In this document: positions 33,937 through 42,036 of the stretch, one piece after another | Layout: the number at the start of each line of letters is the position of its first letter | Position numbering within the stretch: position 1 is the first letter of the stretch | Origin: a virus | Virus record (IMG/VR): IMGVR_UViG_3300035663_000028 | Span: 1-42,036 of that record | Length of the DNA: 42,036 nt | Reading direction: 5' to 3' (one strand) | Notes under the pieces: generated by a model | Seen by the model: the letters and a program-made list of their open reading frames with translations, nothing else | Databases searched by the model: none | What the model was told of the DNA's origin: nothing | Made by a program: the position numbers and the translations under genes

Positions 33937-36900
33937 TGGAAAATCTGAGAATTTTAAATATCAAAGTCATAGATAGCTCCAACATTGAAGCTACTTTTAC
34001 TGATAATTTGATTACTAATTTAATTAAAGAAAATGTAGTTATTACTTCTAATACTGCCAAAGTTCCTAATTCTGAAGTATTAGAAATAACTATTAAAGGT
34101 GCAACTTTATCTATTACTTGCCAACCTCTAACTCCACTAGCAGATTACTTTGTTGAATTTAAATCTGTCTTACCTTTGTATCCATTCCAATCAGTTAATG
34201 GAACGGCTAGAGTAGTAGAAGATGGTATTTCTAATAAGTATTTAATTACTGCTCCGTTAGGCATTGACAATCCAGTTAAAAATTATTTAAATAGTTATTA
34301 TAATGGAAATATTTATAATCATGAAGATGAGAATAGTATCGTTGCTAAGTTAATAAATTCTTATGCTGTCAATTTCTCTAAGGCATTATATGATATTAGA
34401 CAATTAAAAAATGAAAATTATCTCAATGTTGACATTGTCGATGAGCCTAAAGTAAGAGGAGCCGGACCAGTAGATAGATTAACTGAAGAAGGCGCCTATC
34501 AAATAGTTCGTGTAGGTCGTACTCCAACTGGTACTTTTGTTAGTAATACTATTCCTTTTGATATTTTTCCTCGTAACCCTATTACTTTACAAAGAACAGT
34601 CTCAGTAGAATTATTAACAGCTAACTCTATTAATGCTAAAACCTTTTTTAATATTAATGATTTAATACTTAACTTGAGTAATGCCCCGGTTACTAAAGTA
34701 AATAGTATCGTCTTTACTTTAAATTCTGTATCAGCAGTTTATACCTATGATATTGCTAAATATGGATACCAAATATTAGACTCCAGATATGATCAAGAGT
34801 TTGGCTTTACTTACTTATTATTAGAAAATAATCAAATTAAATTAAACGATCAAATTTTAGAAGATCCTTTATTTGAATTAGATAAAATTATTAGAGTAGA
34901 TGTTAATTATGAATATAAAAATTTAGGTATCGTAGTTAATCCAGATACTGTTAATGTGTATTCTATACAATCAGCTGTTCGAGAAGTTATTCCACCTATT
35001 ATTAATGTTTTTAGTTTAAAACATGCCCCATTAGTAGACGGAAATAACAATATACCTACTATAGGTGGTATTCAATTTTTAGATCCTAATTCAAATTTAA
35101 ACACACCACATCCAGCGTTTAAATTTGAATTGCCTTATCGATTAGAAGCGTTACCATCTACTCCGGGACAATACGCAATTGATTATGCTACTGGTACAGT
35201 TTATGTTTATGGAGCAGATTTAACCAATGATGGTACTGGGCCATTTCCGCCATTAGCTAATTATAAATATCGATTAACCTATCAGTCAGAGATAGATTAC
35301 GTTTATGATACAGATTTATTAGATTTAGTGGCACTACCAACTGGAAGCTTATTAGATTTTGATGGAACTATTAATTTTGAATATGAAGAAGTTTTTATTC
35401 CTGGACAAGATTATGAGGCTAATTTACATTTAGAAGAATTAACAGAAAGAGTCGGGAATAATTTAATTGCTTTAAATGCTTTTAGAACTAAAAAAGGCCC
35501 CATTACTAATGTCTTCAGAATTTTAAATGAAACTTCTGGTGAAATTTATACTTTAAATCGTTGGACTGAAGATAAAGTCTACTTTAGATATAATACGCCG
35601 CCTAGAATTGTTGCTCAAACTGGAGAGAGAGTTTCTTTTGAAACTATTCCTAATGAATTGTTATTTGTTAATACTTCATTGATTAACAGTGGTAGCATTA
35701 AAATATTTAATATACCACTAAATAATAATAACATTATTTCTTCTTCAGAAGATGGATTAGGATCTTCCATTAATACTAGTGTGTCATTTTCTAATCAAAC
35801 TATATTTGTCTCAGAAAAATGGTTTAATCGAGGATTATCTGTTTCTTTAAATTTAGAAAATTTAAATAATGTAGGGGAATACATGATAGATTATACCAAT
35901 GGTATTGTTTATTGTGCAGTCTCTACTAGCCAAGATTTTAATATTGGAACCGTTACTTACAAATATAAAAATATCATTCCAAATTTCCCGCATATTATTA
36001 CTGCGGATGATATTTACTATCAAATTAATCCATTATCTAATAAAAACAAAAGTTTTACTGTTTTTTCTTCCGGAGAAAATAGCATTATACCAGAAACATT
36101 AGATTTTTCTGATGAAACATTTTTAAACAATACTGATTCCTCGCCCTATCAATTGTTTAGTGGGCAAATTGGATCTTTTGTGGGACAAAACTTTGTTGGC
36201 GGAGTAACTAATCAAATTAAATTTATTCGTGGAGTATACGAATTTTTTGATTTACAAAATAGTGCTCATCCTTTTAATTTTTCTGGATTTGCCGCACATG
36301 ATGGATTTAATATTACACTCAATCCCACAGTTAAGCAAACACTAAGTTCAGTCCAATATGATGGAACAGATTATTTTGTGTTAATTAATGAGAATATTCC
36401 ATATCTCTCTCCTAGTATTAACTATACTTTTAGCATTATTCGGTCCTCTGATTCTCAAGAGTTATGGGATGTCATGGGCACAATAGTTCCAGGTAATCCA
36501 TTAAAACTAGTTTTATCAGGACTTAACTCGCCTCAAACTAATGATCAAGTAACTGTTAATTATACAATTGAGATTAAAGACTTATCAAGAGTAATTGTTG
36601 ATTACAATAAAGGAGATTATTTTATTGATTATACTTATTTGGCTGATGAAATTGTAGTTAGTTATGAATACGGTGATAACGTATTAGATTTTCGTCGTAG
36701 TACCAATATTCCAACTAATACAGAATATTATGCCTCCTATAAAGTTGGCGCTTTACGCGATGCATTATTAAAGAATTTTGGAACCTTAGTCAATGTAGCA
36801 GAGTTATCGGTATTTGATGTGGATTTTAAGCGCGAGCGTTATCGAGATGCATTATTAGCTGCCTTATCTTCTTTTATCCAAGGGGCGACATTAACAGCTA

Positions 36901-39900
36901 TTAAAAATATTGGAAAAACAATTTCTCATATTGAGCCAATAGTAACCGAATCATCATTTATTAATTGGTCATTAGGAAATAGTTTATTATCTCCTCAAAT
37001 GATAGAGACTACTGGAGACATAACTTTATTACCTGCTAAATTTGGTAATGGAGCTTTATTAACTCATGAAGGTCAGACTATTTCTGTCCCAGTAAATAGC
37101 AATATTAGATTAGAAGAAGGGACTTTTGAAACTTGGATTATTCCTCAATGGAATGGATTAGATAATGATGCCGTTCTTACTTTTAATGTTTTAAAAGATG
37201 GATATGCCATGCCAGCCAATCAAATATTTATTGGCGCAGAAGAATACCATCCCACGTTAGTGAGTGGCAAGTTTTCTGTTAATAAAAATATTTTAGGAAC
37301 ACCTAATACTAATAAAGATGGAGTCTTTATTTATTATGATAAAGATTTATCTGGAGATTTCAATCGTTGGTATGTTCAAGTAATTGATGGCTATGTAAAT
37401 TCTATAAGCTCTACTTATAAAATTACTATTCAATCTACTGGCAGCTTTTATGATAGCAAAAGTTTAGTCTTGCCAAAATCTAATAATGTATCTATTACTA
37501 CGGGAACTAATTCTTTAACGTTAAATATTACTGGAGGATCTGCTCTTGATGAAGGTGTGACATTTATTTCCGATGTAGACCATTATGTATTAGATTTTGG
37601 CAAGGAAAAAAATAAAAGTCGAGTCTCTTTATACAAAGATATTTCCGGTTACATGGTATTTAAAGTTTATGATCGATTAGGTACGGCTTATATGGTTAGT
37701 GCCGATGTATCTGCCTGGCGTGCGGGAGAAGCTCATCATGTAGCAGCGTCATGGAAATTAAATAATTTTAATAGTCGTGATGAGATTCATCTATTTTTAG
37801 ACGGATTTGAAGTTCCTAACATCATTAAGTATGGGCAAAAATTGCGCCCATACTTGCATGAAAAATTTAGAGCTATTAATACTGAAGAAATTATTGGTCT
37901 TTCTAATCGAGATATTATTTCTTCTGTGGATTTAGTTACTATAGCTGGTAGCACTCAAGTCACTTCTTCTATTAATTTTAGTAGTTTTAATATTTTTCCA
38001 GGAGATATCATCAATATTGATGAGGTTGGGTTTGCTGAAGCAGGCTATTCTATTGTGAGTATTAGTGGTCAATCATTAACATTAAATACTAGCATGCCAG
38101 TTTCTTTAAATAATGGAAAATTCTCTATTAATAGAACTTCATTTTCAGTTTCTTCAGATATTGATTTAGCTCCTAATATTGCAGTTAGCACTCTGAGTCC
38201 GATGGTTATTAATAGTGATTTGCAAGGAAGCATTGGATCAAATATTGTTACTTCTACTTCAGTAAATTTTGTGACAGCTGGAGTGAAACCAGGGTTTATC
38301 ATTAGAATTGATAATATTTCTTTAGAATCCACTTATCATATTTTACAAGTCAGTGGAAATACTCTGGTATTAACTGACCCAATGCCTGTTAACTTTACTA
38401 ATGAAGATTTTCAAGTGTACTCTACTACTGAACAAGAGATTCCGGGAGTAAGAGCGGTTCGCCCTTCTTATTCTATTAGTAAAGATCTTAATTTTAATAA
38501 TGTTTTAACTATTTCTAATAATGTCTTGGCTAAAGATTTAATTTTAGTGCGTACTTTAGGAATTAATCATCGTAAAGTAAAAAAGCAACATTATGTGTGG
38601 AGCAATGGTGAAGAGAATATTCTGAAAACACAATTACCAGCCCCCGTTGCGTTAGATGAAGTTAAAATAACAAAAATTATTTTGCCTACTACTGCTATTG
38701 GGCCGGCGAATTCTACGTTGACTTTAGGTCAATTTGTTTCTAATAATTTAACTGCTTATCCTACGACCAATGATCAAACAGGCAGAACCATTAGCATAAC
38801 TATTAGTGGAAATAATACAGATTTTATTGCACCAGCAGTAGTAACTATTAATGGAGTCTCTGGAAACGCTACTATTAATGAGAATTTATCATTTACGGAA
38901 TATGGCACTTTAGATACTGTTAATTTATTCCAAAGCATTAATTATATTACGGTAACAGTTACGCCTATTGATTCTACTAAAAATGCCTTAACTTTAATCG
39001 CAAAAGAAAAGTACTCTATTACACAAGTGGAAGCTAGTGGTAGTGTGCCAGTTATTAGATTCAGTTATGTTATTGGTTCTGGTTATACTTTATTTAATGA
39101 TACCTCGTATTCTGTGAGAGATGAAAATTTCTTATTTAGTAGTGTAGATATTGGAAATTATTTATTAATTCAGACTCCTATTACAGTAGCAGGATATTAT
39201 CAAATAACCGGATTATCTACAGATAGAAAAACTATTCATATTCAGCCAGCAGCACAGGCAGATCCATTACCTTTAGCTAATTTTACCAATGGTACCTATC
39301 AAGTATTAAATGTAAATCAATCTCGAAGTGGATTACAAAATGGATTCTTTACTTTAGAAAATAAAGAGTTGCCAGGTCAACCATACTTTTTAAGTAATGG
39401 ATTTTATGAATTAGAATATTCTACTTATACTAAAATTAATTTAGACCCTATTAATAGTAAAGCTTTTATTGGTTCTAATTTTGTTGGGAACTTATCAGCG
39501 AATGCCATTTTAGATCAAGTAAAAACATATTCAGTGATGTTAACTGATACTAGAATAGGGGAATCAATTCCGGCCAATCAAAGATCTATTACTAAAGATT
39601 TTAATTCATTAAAACCATTAACCGCAGATAGTAATACATTAATGTTAATTAATTTTGATAGTGTACCATTTGAAAATGAAGCTAAATTTTATATTAGCTC
39701 TACCCCTAGCAAAGATCATTTCCAATCTTCTGTAGTTATTAATGAAAACTTTGGTAATAGTATTGCGTTTTTAAATAAACCATTAGTGTTAGATAACGAA
39801 GGAATTTTAAATACTAAAAGAGAAGGCACTATTGAATTTTGGATGAATCCATTATTTGATACCTCTAACGATCCTAATATGAGATATTATTTTGATGCGT

Positions 39901-41081
39901 TTGGTGCCGTTATTGAAGAGACCGTCAGTGTTAATAATACTGCAGTTAAATTAACTGGCCCAGCTAGTAAAATTCTTTATGTAAAATTACCCGGCAATGA
40001 TGATATTGATTATTTTGCGGGCGGAAAAATTGAAATTGACACTCAAAATGCTATTCAAGAAGAAAGCGTTAGTTCTTCCAATAGCAATGTCTTGGTTTCT
40101 AAGCCAATCTTACAGGTAATTAGTGTTAAAATTGTAGGAGATTTAACTAATACTGACTATTTTGCGAATGGCACCATTAGCTCTAATTTAAAAACTATTT
40201 TCTTGGGCAAATTATTGCCTAAAAGTAATTTACCAGTAGTAGTTACTTATCAAACCACTGAAAATAATAACATTAAACTTAATACTCAAGTTATTAGATT
40301 AAATAGAAAATTACCTTATCAAAATACTAAGGTTACCGTGGCCTATGTACCTCAAGGTTTACAAGGAGATCGAATCTCTATTTTTAAAGATAAAGTCGGT
40401 TATCTCAATTTCTCGATTACCGCTTCTGGTATGGACCATGTCGTACGAGCACCTACATTGTGGGCTAAAAATACTTGGCATCGAATAAAGGCCAGTTATA
40501 AAATAAATGGCGGTGCGGGCCAAGATGAAATGAGATTATTTTTAGATGGCTATGAATATGTTAATTTGACATATGGTCAAAACATAATTTATGGAGACTT
40601 TCCATTAGTATATGGAATGGCTATTCCGGGAGGCATAAGAAATCGGGATGGGTATGAATCTTTAATAAATATTAAATTCAAAGATCCTATTAATGAATTA
40701 TTTATTGGAACGCAGTATACTAGAACCAGCCCAGCTTTCTGCTTATTAGATAATTTTAGAATCAGTAATATTTCTAGACCTATCTATGCGCCTTTTGGAG
40801 AGCCACTAGATATTAATTACAGTACTAATTTAAGTACAGTCTTTCCTGTCACAGAAGATTTATTTACTACTTATTTAATGAATTTCAATAATTTAGTGTT
40901 CTTAAATGATGATTTTGCTGTGTTAAAAAATCGAAAAACTGGATTATTTGATTTTTCGATAAATATTTTAGATTCTCTGGGTATAGTAAATAGTAATATT
41001 AAAAGTAAAGAAGCATTAGAGGCTTTACTTAAAGTATTGAAACCCGCCAATAGTAGAGTGTTCATCAATTATACTAGGTAA
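33936..41081 (+). CDS. Giant baseplate-associated protein with two LamG-like (jelly-roll) domains
   Basis: A 2381-aa protein whose ATG overlaps the J-like stop by one base. N-terminal residues 1-95 resemble an Ig/SwmB-type beta domain, then comes a helix-rich part (about 110-190) and long beta stretches. Residues 825-885 carry the DSQELW module shared with the J-like protein. LamG/concanavalin-like jelly-roll regions lie at about 1020-1340 (EEGTFETWIIPQWNG, AHHVAASWKLNNF, DEIHLFLDGFEV) and 1900-2285 (REGTIEFWMNPLFD, TWHRIKASYKINGG, DEMRLFLDGYEY). Between them a related about 75-residue module occurs at about 1330-1405, 1415-1490 and more weakly 1720-1785. The place after J is where Mu/P2 gpI-type proteins lie, but the length is far larger. 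I infer an outward, glycan-binding wedge/fibre-connecting protein. The gene ends in tandem stops TAATAG. Confidence 0.75.
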   Translation: MENLRILNIKVIDSSNIEATFTDNLITNLIKENVVITSNTAKVPNSEVLEITIKGATLSITCQPLTPLADYFVEFKSVLPLYPFQSVNGTARVVEDGISNKYLITAPLGIDNPVKNYLNSYYNGNIYNHEDENSIVAKLINSYAVNFSKALYDIRQLKNENYLNVDIVDEPKVRGAGPVDRLTEEGAYQIVRVGRTPTGTFVSNTIPFDIFPRNPITLQRTVSVELLTANSINAKTFFNINDLILNLSNAPVTKVNSIVFTLNSVSAVYTYDIAKYGYQILDSRYDQEFGFTYLLLENNQIKLNDQILEDPLFELDKIIRVDVNYEYKNLGIVVNPDTVNVYSIQSAVREVIPPIINVFSLKHAPLVDGNNNIPTIGGIQFLDPNSNLNTPHPAFKFELPYRLEALPSTPGQYAIDYATGTVYVYGADLTNDGTGPFPPLANYKYRLTYQSEIDYVYDTDLLDLVALPTGSLLDFDGTINFEYEEVFIPGQDYEANLHLEELTERVGNNLIALNAFRTKKGPITNVFRILNETSGEIYTLNRWTEDKVYFRYNTPPRIVAQTGERVSFETIPNELLFVNTSLINSGSIKIFNIPLNNNNIISSSEDGLGSSINTSVSFSNQTIFVSEKWFNRGLSVSLNLENLNNVGEYMIDYTNGIVYCAVSTSQDFNIGTVTYKYKNIIPNFPHIITADDIYYQINPLSNKNKSFTVFSSGENSIIPETLDFSDETFLNNTDSSPYQLFSGQIGSFVGQNFVGGVTNQIKFIRGVYEFFDLQNSAHPFNFSGFAAHDGFNITLNPTVKQTLSSVQYDGTDYFVLINENIPYLSPSINYTFSIIRSSDSQELWDVMGTIVPGNPLKLVLSGLNSPQTNDQVTVNYTIEIKDLSRVIVDYNKGDYFIDYTYLADEIVVSYEYGDNVLDFRRSTNIPTNTEYYASYKVGALRDALLKNFGTLVNVAELSVFDVDFKRERYRDALLAALSSFIQGATLTAIKNIGKTISHIEPIVTESSFINWSLGNSLLSPQMIETTGDITLLPAKFGNGALLTHEGQTISVPVNSNIRLEEGTFETWIIPQWNGLDNDAVLTFNVLKDGYAMPANQIFIGAEEYHPTLVSGKFSVNKNILGTPNTNKDGVFIYYDKDLSGDFNRWYVQVIDGYVNSISSTYKITIQSTGSFYDSKSLVLPKSNNVSITTGTNSLTLNITGGSALDEGVTFISDVDHYVLDFGKEKNKSRVSLYKDISGYMVFKVYDRLGTAYMVSADVSAWRAGEAHHVAASWKLNNFNSRDEIHLFLDGFEVPNIIKYGQKLRPYLHEKFRAINTEEIIGLSNRDIISSVDLVTIAGSTQVTSSINFSSFNIFPGDIINIDEVGFAEAGYSIVSISGQSLTLNTSMPVSLNNGKFSINRTSFSVSSDIDLAPNIAVSTLSPMVINSDLQGSIGSNIVTSTSVNFVTAGVKPGFIIRIDNISLESTYHILQVSGNTLVLTDPMPVNFTNEDFQVYSTTEQEIPGVRAVRPSYSISKDLNFNNVLTISNNVLAKDLILVRTLGINHRKVKKQHYVWSNGEENILKTQLPAPVALDEVKITKIILPTTAIGPANSTLTLGQFVSNNLTAYPTTNDQTGRTISITISGNNTDFIAPAVVTINGVSGNATINENLSFTEYGTLDTVNLFQSINYITVTVTPIDSTKNALTLIAKEKYSITQVEASGSVPVIRFSYVIGSGYTLFNDTSYSVRDENFLFSSVDIGNYLLIQTPITVAGYYQITGLSTDRKTIHIQPAAQADPLPLANFTNGTYQVLNVNQSRSGLQNGFFTLENKELPGQPYFLSNGFYELEYSTYTKINLDPINSKAFIGSNFVGNLSANAILDQVKTYSVMLTDTRIGESIPANQRSITKDFNSLKPLTADSNTLMLINFDSVPFENEAKFYISSTPSKDHFQSSVVINENFGNSIAFLNKPLVLDNEGILNTKREGTIEFWMNPLFDTSNDPNMRYYFDAFGAVIEETVSVNNTAVKLTGPASKILYVKLPGNDDIDYFAGGKIEIDTQNAIQEESVSSSNSNVLVSKPILQVISVKIVGDLTNTDYFANGTISSNLKTIFLGKLLPKSNLPVVVTYQTTENNNIKLNTQVIRLNRKLPYQNTKVTVAYVPQGLQGDRISIFKDKVGYLNFSITASGMDHVVRAPTLWAKNTWHRIKASYKINGGAGQDEMRLFLDGYEYVNLTYGQNIIYGDFPLVYGMAIPGGIRNRDGYESLINIKFKDPINELFIGTQYTRTSPAFCLLDNFRISNISRPIYAPFGEPLDINYSTNLSTVFPVTEDLFTTYLMNFNNLVFLNDDFAVLKNRKTGLFDFSINILDSLGIVNSNIKSKEALEALLKVLKPANSRVFINYTR
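37920..38405 (+). repeat. Tandem repeat pair of about 75 residues in giant LamG protein
   Basis: Residues about 1330-1405 and 1415-1490 share V-x-SS/T-S-x-NF, PGDIINID or PGFIIRID, a Y-I/HI turn, SG-SL or SGNTLVL followed by T-MPVSL-NGKF or D-PMPVNFTNEDF. A third diverged copy near 1720-1785 keeps the DIGNYLLIQ and GYYQITGLS elements and ends NFTNGTYQV. Found by reading the translation; the unit boundaries are approximate. Confidence 0.6.
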
Positions 41082-41202
41082 TAGCTCAATAATTCAATAT
41101 AAATGTATGACAGGTAGAAATTTTAATTCCAGCTGGGCCTTGATTAATTATGGGGCACTATCAGCCACAAACCATATTGTAGATAATAATGGGAGATAAA
41201 TC
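41082..41202 (+). other. 121-nt gap before last gene, with possible 30-codon ORF
   Basis: The largest gap in the window. It contains a TATAAAT-like box at 41098-41104 and an ATG at 41107 opening a 30-codon frame that stops at 41197-41199 (protein begins MTGRNFNSSWALINYG). The tiny ORF has no ribosome-binding site, and its stop sits inside the GGGAGA spacer region of the next gene, so translation is doubtful. The gap may simply be a leader with a late promoter. No strong terminator hairpin is visible. Confidence 0.35.
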
Positions 41203-42036
41203 ATGACTAAAAGAAGCCCAGTGTCTGCTGAAAAAAATATTTGGTTTGATGCTCAACAAGTAGATGATACCGACTTAACTGTTGAACAAGACTATAATGA
41301 TACTATTGATTCAGCCATTATCAACAATCATATTGGTACCGGAGTACTTCCTGAAGTATTAGTACAAAATGTTATTTTTGATTCCTCATTAGCTACTGGT
41401 TTATTAGATGGCGCAGTGATTTCAGTTCAGAATCAACCGAGTGATAATAATTTAGGAAATCAATTAGAAATTTCTTTAACTGGGTCACAAGTTGGTGGCC
41501 GCAAAGCAGTTAAAGTTGCTATCATTGGATTAGATTTTCAAAGTAATCTACAATTTGAAACGTTTTATTTTAGAGCTAATGAAATTCAAGTTAGCAGAAA
41601 ACATTTTACCCAAATTTTAGTTTTACTATTTAATGATTTAAAAGGAAATCCTAATTTTTCTATGAATCTAGGAGGTCGGTTAGTTATTAAAGAGGCTAAA
41701 CCTATGACCCTGTCTCGTTCTGCTATGATGGTAGCGCAAGATATTCAGCCCAATTTATTTTTTAGAGATTTTTTTACTGGAAATGGCACCGATTCATTAA
41801 ATAGCTTATTACAAAACGCATTACCATTTTATAATATTGATTCATTAGGAATTTATACGGCGGGTATTGATAAAAAAGTATTATTAAATAGTGACGTAAC
41901 TACTCAAATTGGAGAAAAGTTTCTAGCTACTACCAATAATATTCAAAAAGTTTCTTTGTTATTATCGGTTAGAAACTTAGAAGTAGGTAGTGAAAATGAT
42001 TTGGTGTGGAATGGAGACTTAGTAGTTAGCATTTAT
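41203..42036 (+). CDS. N-terminal part of a virion structural protein (cut by right edge)
   Basis: ATG 41203 has GGGAGA at 41191-41196 six nt upstream, and the frame stays open for 278 codons to the window edge with no stop. The start is a short charged segment (TKRSPVSAEKNIWFDAQQVD), then an acidic D-T/E-rich helix, V-NVIFDSSLATGLLDG, a beta set with N-LEISLTGSQVGGRK and the LDFQSNLQFETFYF strand. R-K-HFTQILVLLFND, L-GGRLVIKEAKPM and the FFRDFFTGNG segment follow. It resembles fibre or baseplate periphery proteins in style, with no motif I can name. Context downstream of the LamG protein suggests a further fibre or connector component. Confidence 0.65.
   Translation, partial: MTKRSPVSAEKNIWFDAQQVDDTDLTVEQDYNDTIDSAIINNHIGTGVLPEVLVQNVIFDSSLATGLLDGAVISVQNQPSDNNLGNQLEISLTGSQVGGRKAVKVAIIGLDFQSNLQFETFYFRANEIQVSRKHFTQILVLLFNDLKGNPNFSMNLGGRLVIKEAKPMTLSRSAMMVAQDIQPNLFFRDFFTGNGTDSLNSLLQNALPFYNIDSLGIYTAGIDKKVLLNSDVTTQIGEKFLATTNNIQKVSLLLSVRNLEVGSENDLVWNGDLVVSIY

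Noticed and set aside
37827-37855. Perfect 10-bp hairpin (AAGTATGGGC with GCCCATACTT, 9-nt loop) inside the LamG-bearing giant gene
   Set aside because: By rough odds, about one 10-bp stem with a short loop is expected in 42 kb of this composition. It lies in the middle of a continuous frame with no U-run, so I do not claim a role.
1-42036. Minus-strand open frames and CRISPR, tRNA or insertion sequence signals
   Set aside because: Minus-strand frames are short, overlap strong plus-strand genes and lack ribosome-binding sites. I see no repeat-spacer array, tRNA cloverleaf or transposase.

Overview
This window is a virion-structural block from an AT-rich (about one third GC by eye) tailed bacteriophage with a contractile tail, i.e. 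a myovirus. Nearly every gene is on the + strand and tightly packed, often with 1-4 nt overlaps. A sheath plus tube pair, a frameshifted tail-assembly chaperone, a tape measure protein, a hub, a spike, gp25-like and gpJ/gp6-like wedge proteins, and homing endonucleases argue for a phage rather than a phage-derived injection machine. Several proteins are unusually long (2381, 2032, 1683, 1371 and 1014 aa), which suggests a large-genome phage with an elaborate baseplate. The host cannot be read from the sequence. Stop usage (TAA, TGA, TAG) fits the standard code. I see no tRNA, CRISPR array, insertion sequence or integration site.

Layout. 1-7681: the end of a virion/fibre-like protein, a small three-helix membrane protein, a giant beta-helix tail-fibre/spike-like protein, and a 273-aa neck- or tail-terminator-sized protein. 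7678-13820: tail sheath and tail tube interleaved with three free-standing homing-type endonuclease genes, two related HNH enzymes and one three-zinc-finger protein with an EDxHD/Vsr-like C-terminal region. 13837-17036: tail-assembly chaperone pair and tape measure. The chaperone pair is joined by a -1 programmed frameshift site: in-frame A_AAA_AAA, a 7-nt spacer, then a 9-bp stem. 17063-25013: tail-tip protein, baseplate hub and central spike. 25021-29285: a small helical protein, a strikingly hydrophobic baseplate-region protein and another structural protein. 29325-41081: gp25-like wedge protein, an expanded gpJ/gp6-like wedge protein and a 2381-aa LamG-bearing protein. 41203-end: start of another structural gene cut by the window edge.

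How they work together. The chaperone pair would coat the tape measure while the tube polymerises from the hub/tip complex. The sheath surrounds the tube. The hub-spike complex is ringed by gp25 and J-like wedges, and the giant LamG and beta-helix proteins are the likely outward-facing adhesive parts. The endonuclease genes are probable mobile passengers that settled in the sheath/tube locus. The best-supported non-routine signals are the frameshift element, the endonuclease cluster with GC-shifted sheath/tube ends next to it, a beta-type module shared by the J-like and giant proteins, and the membrane-like baseplate protein.
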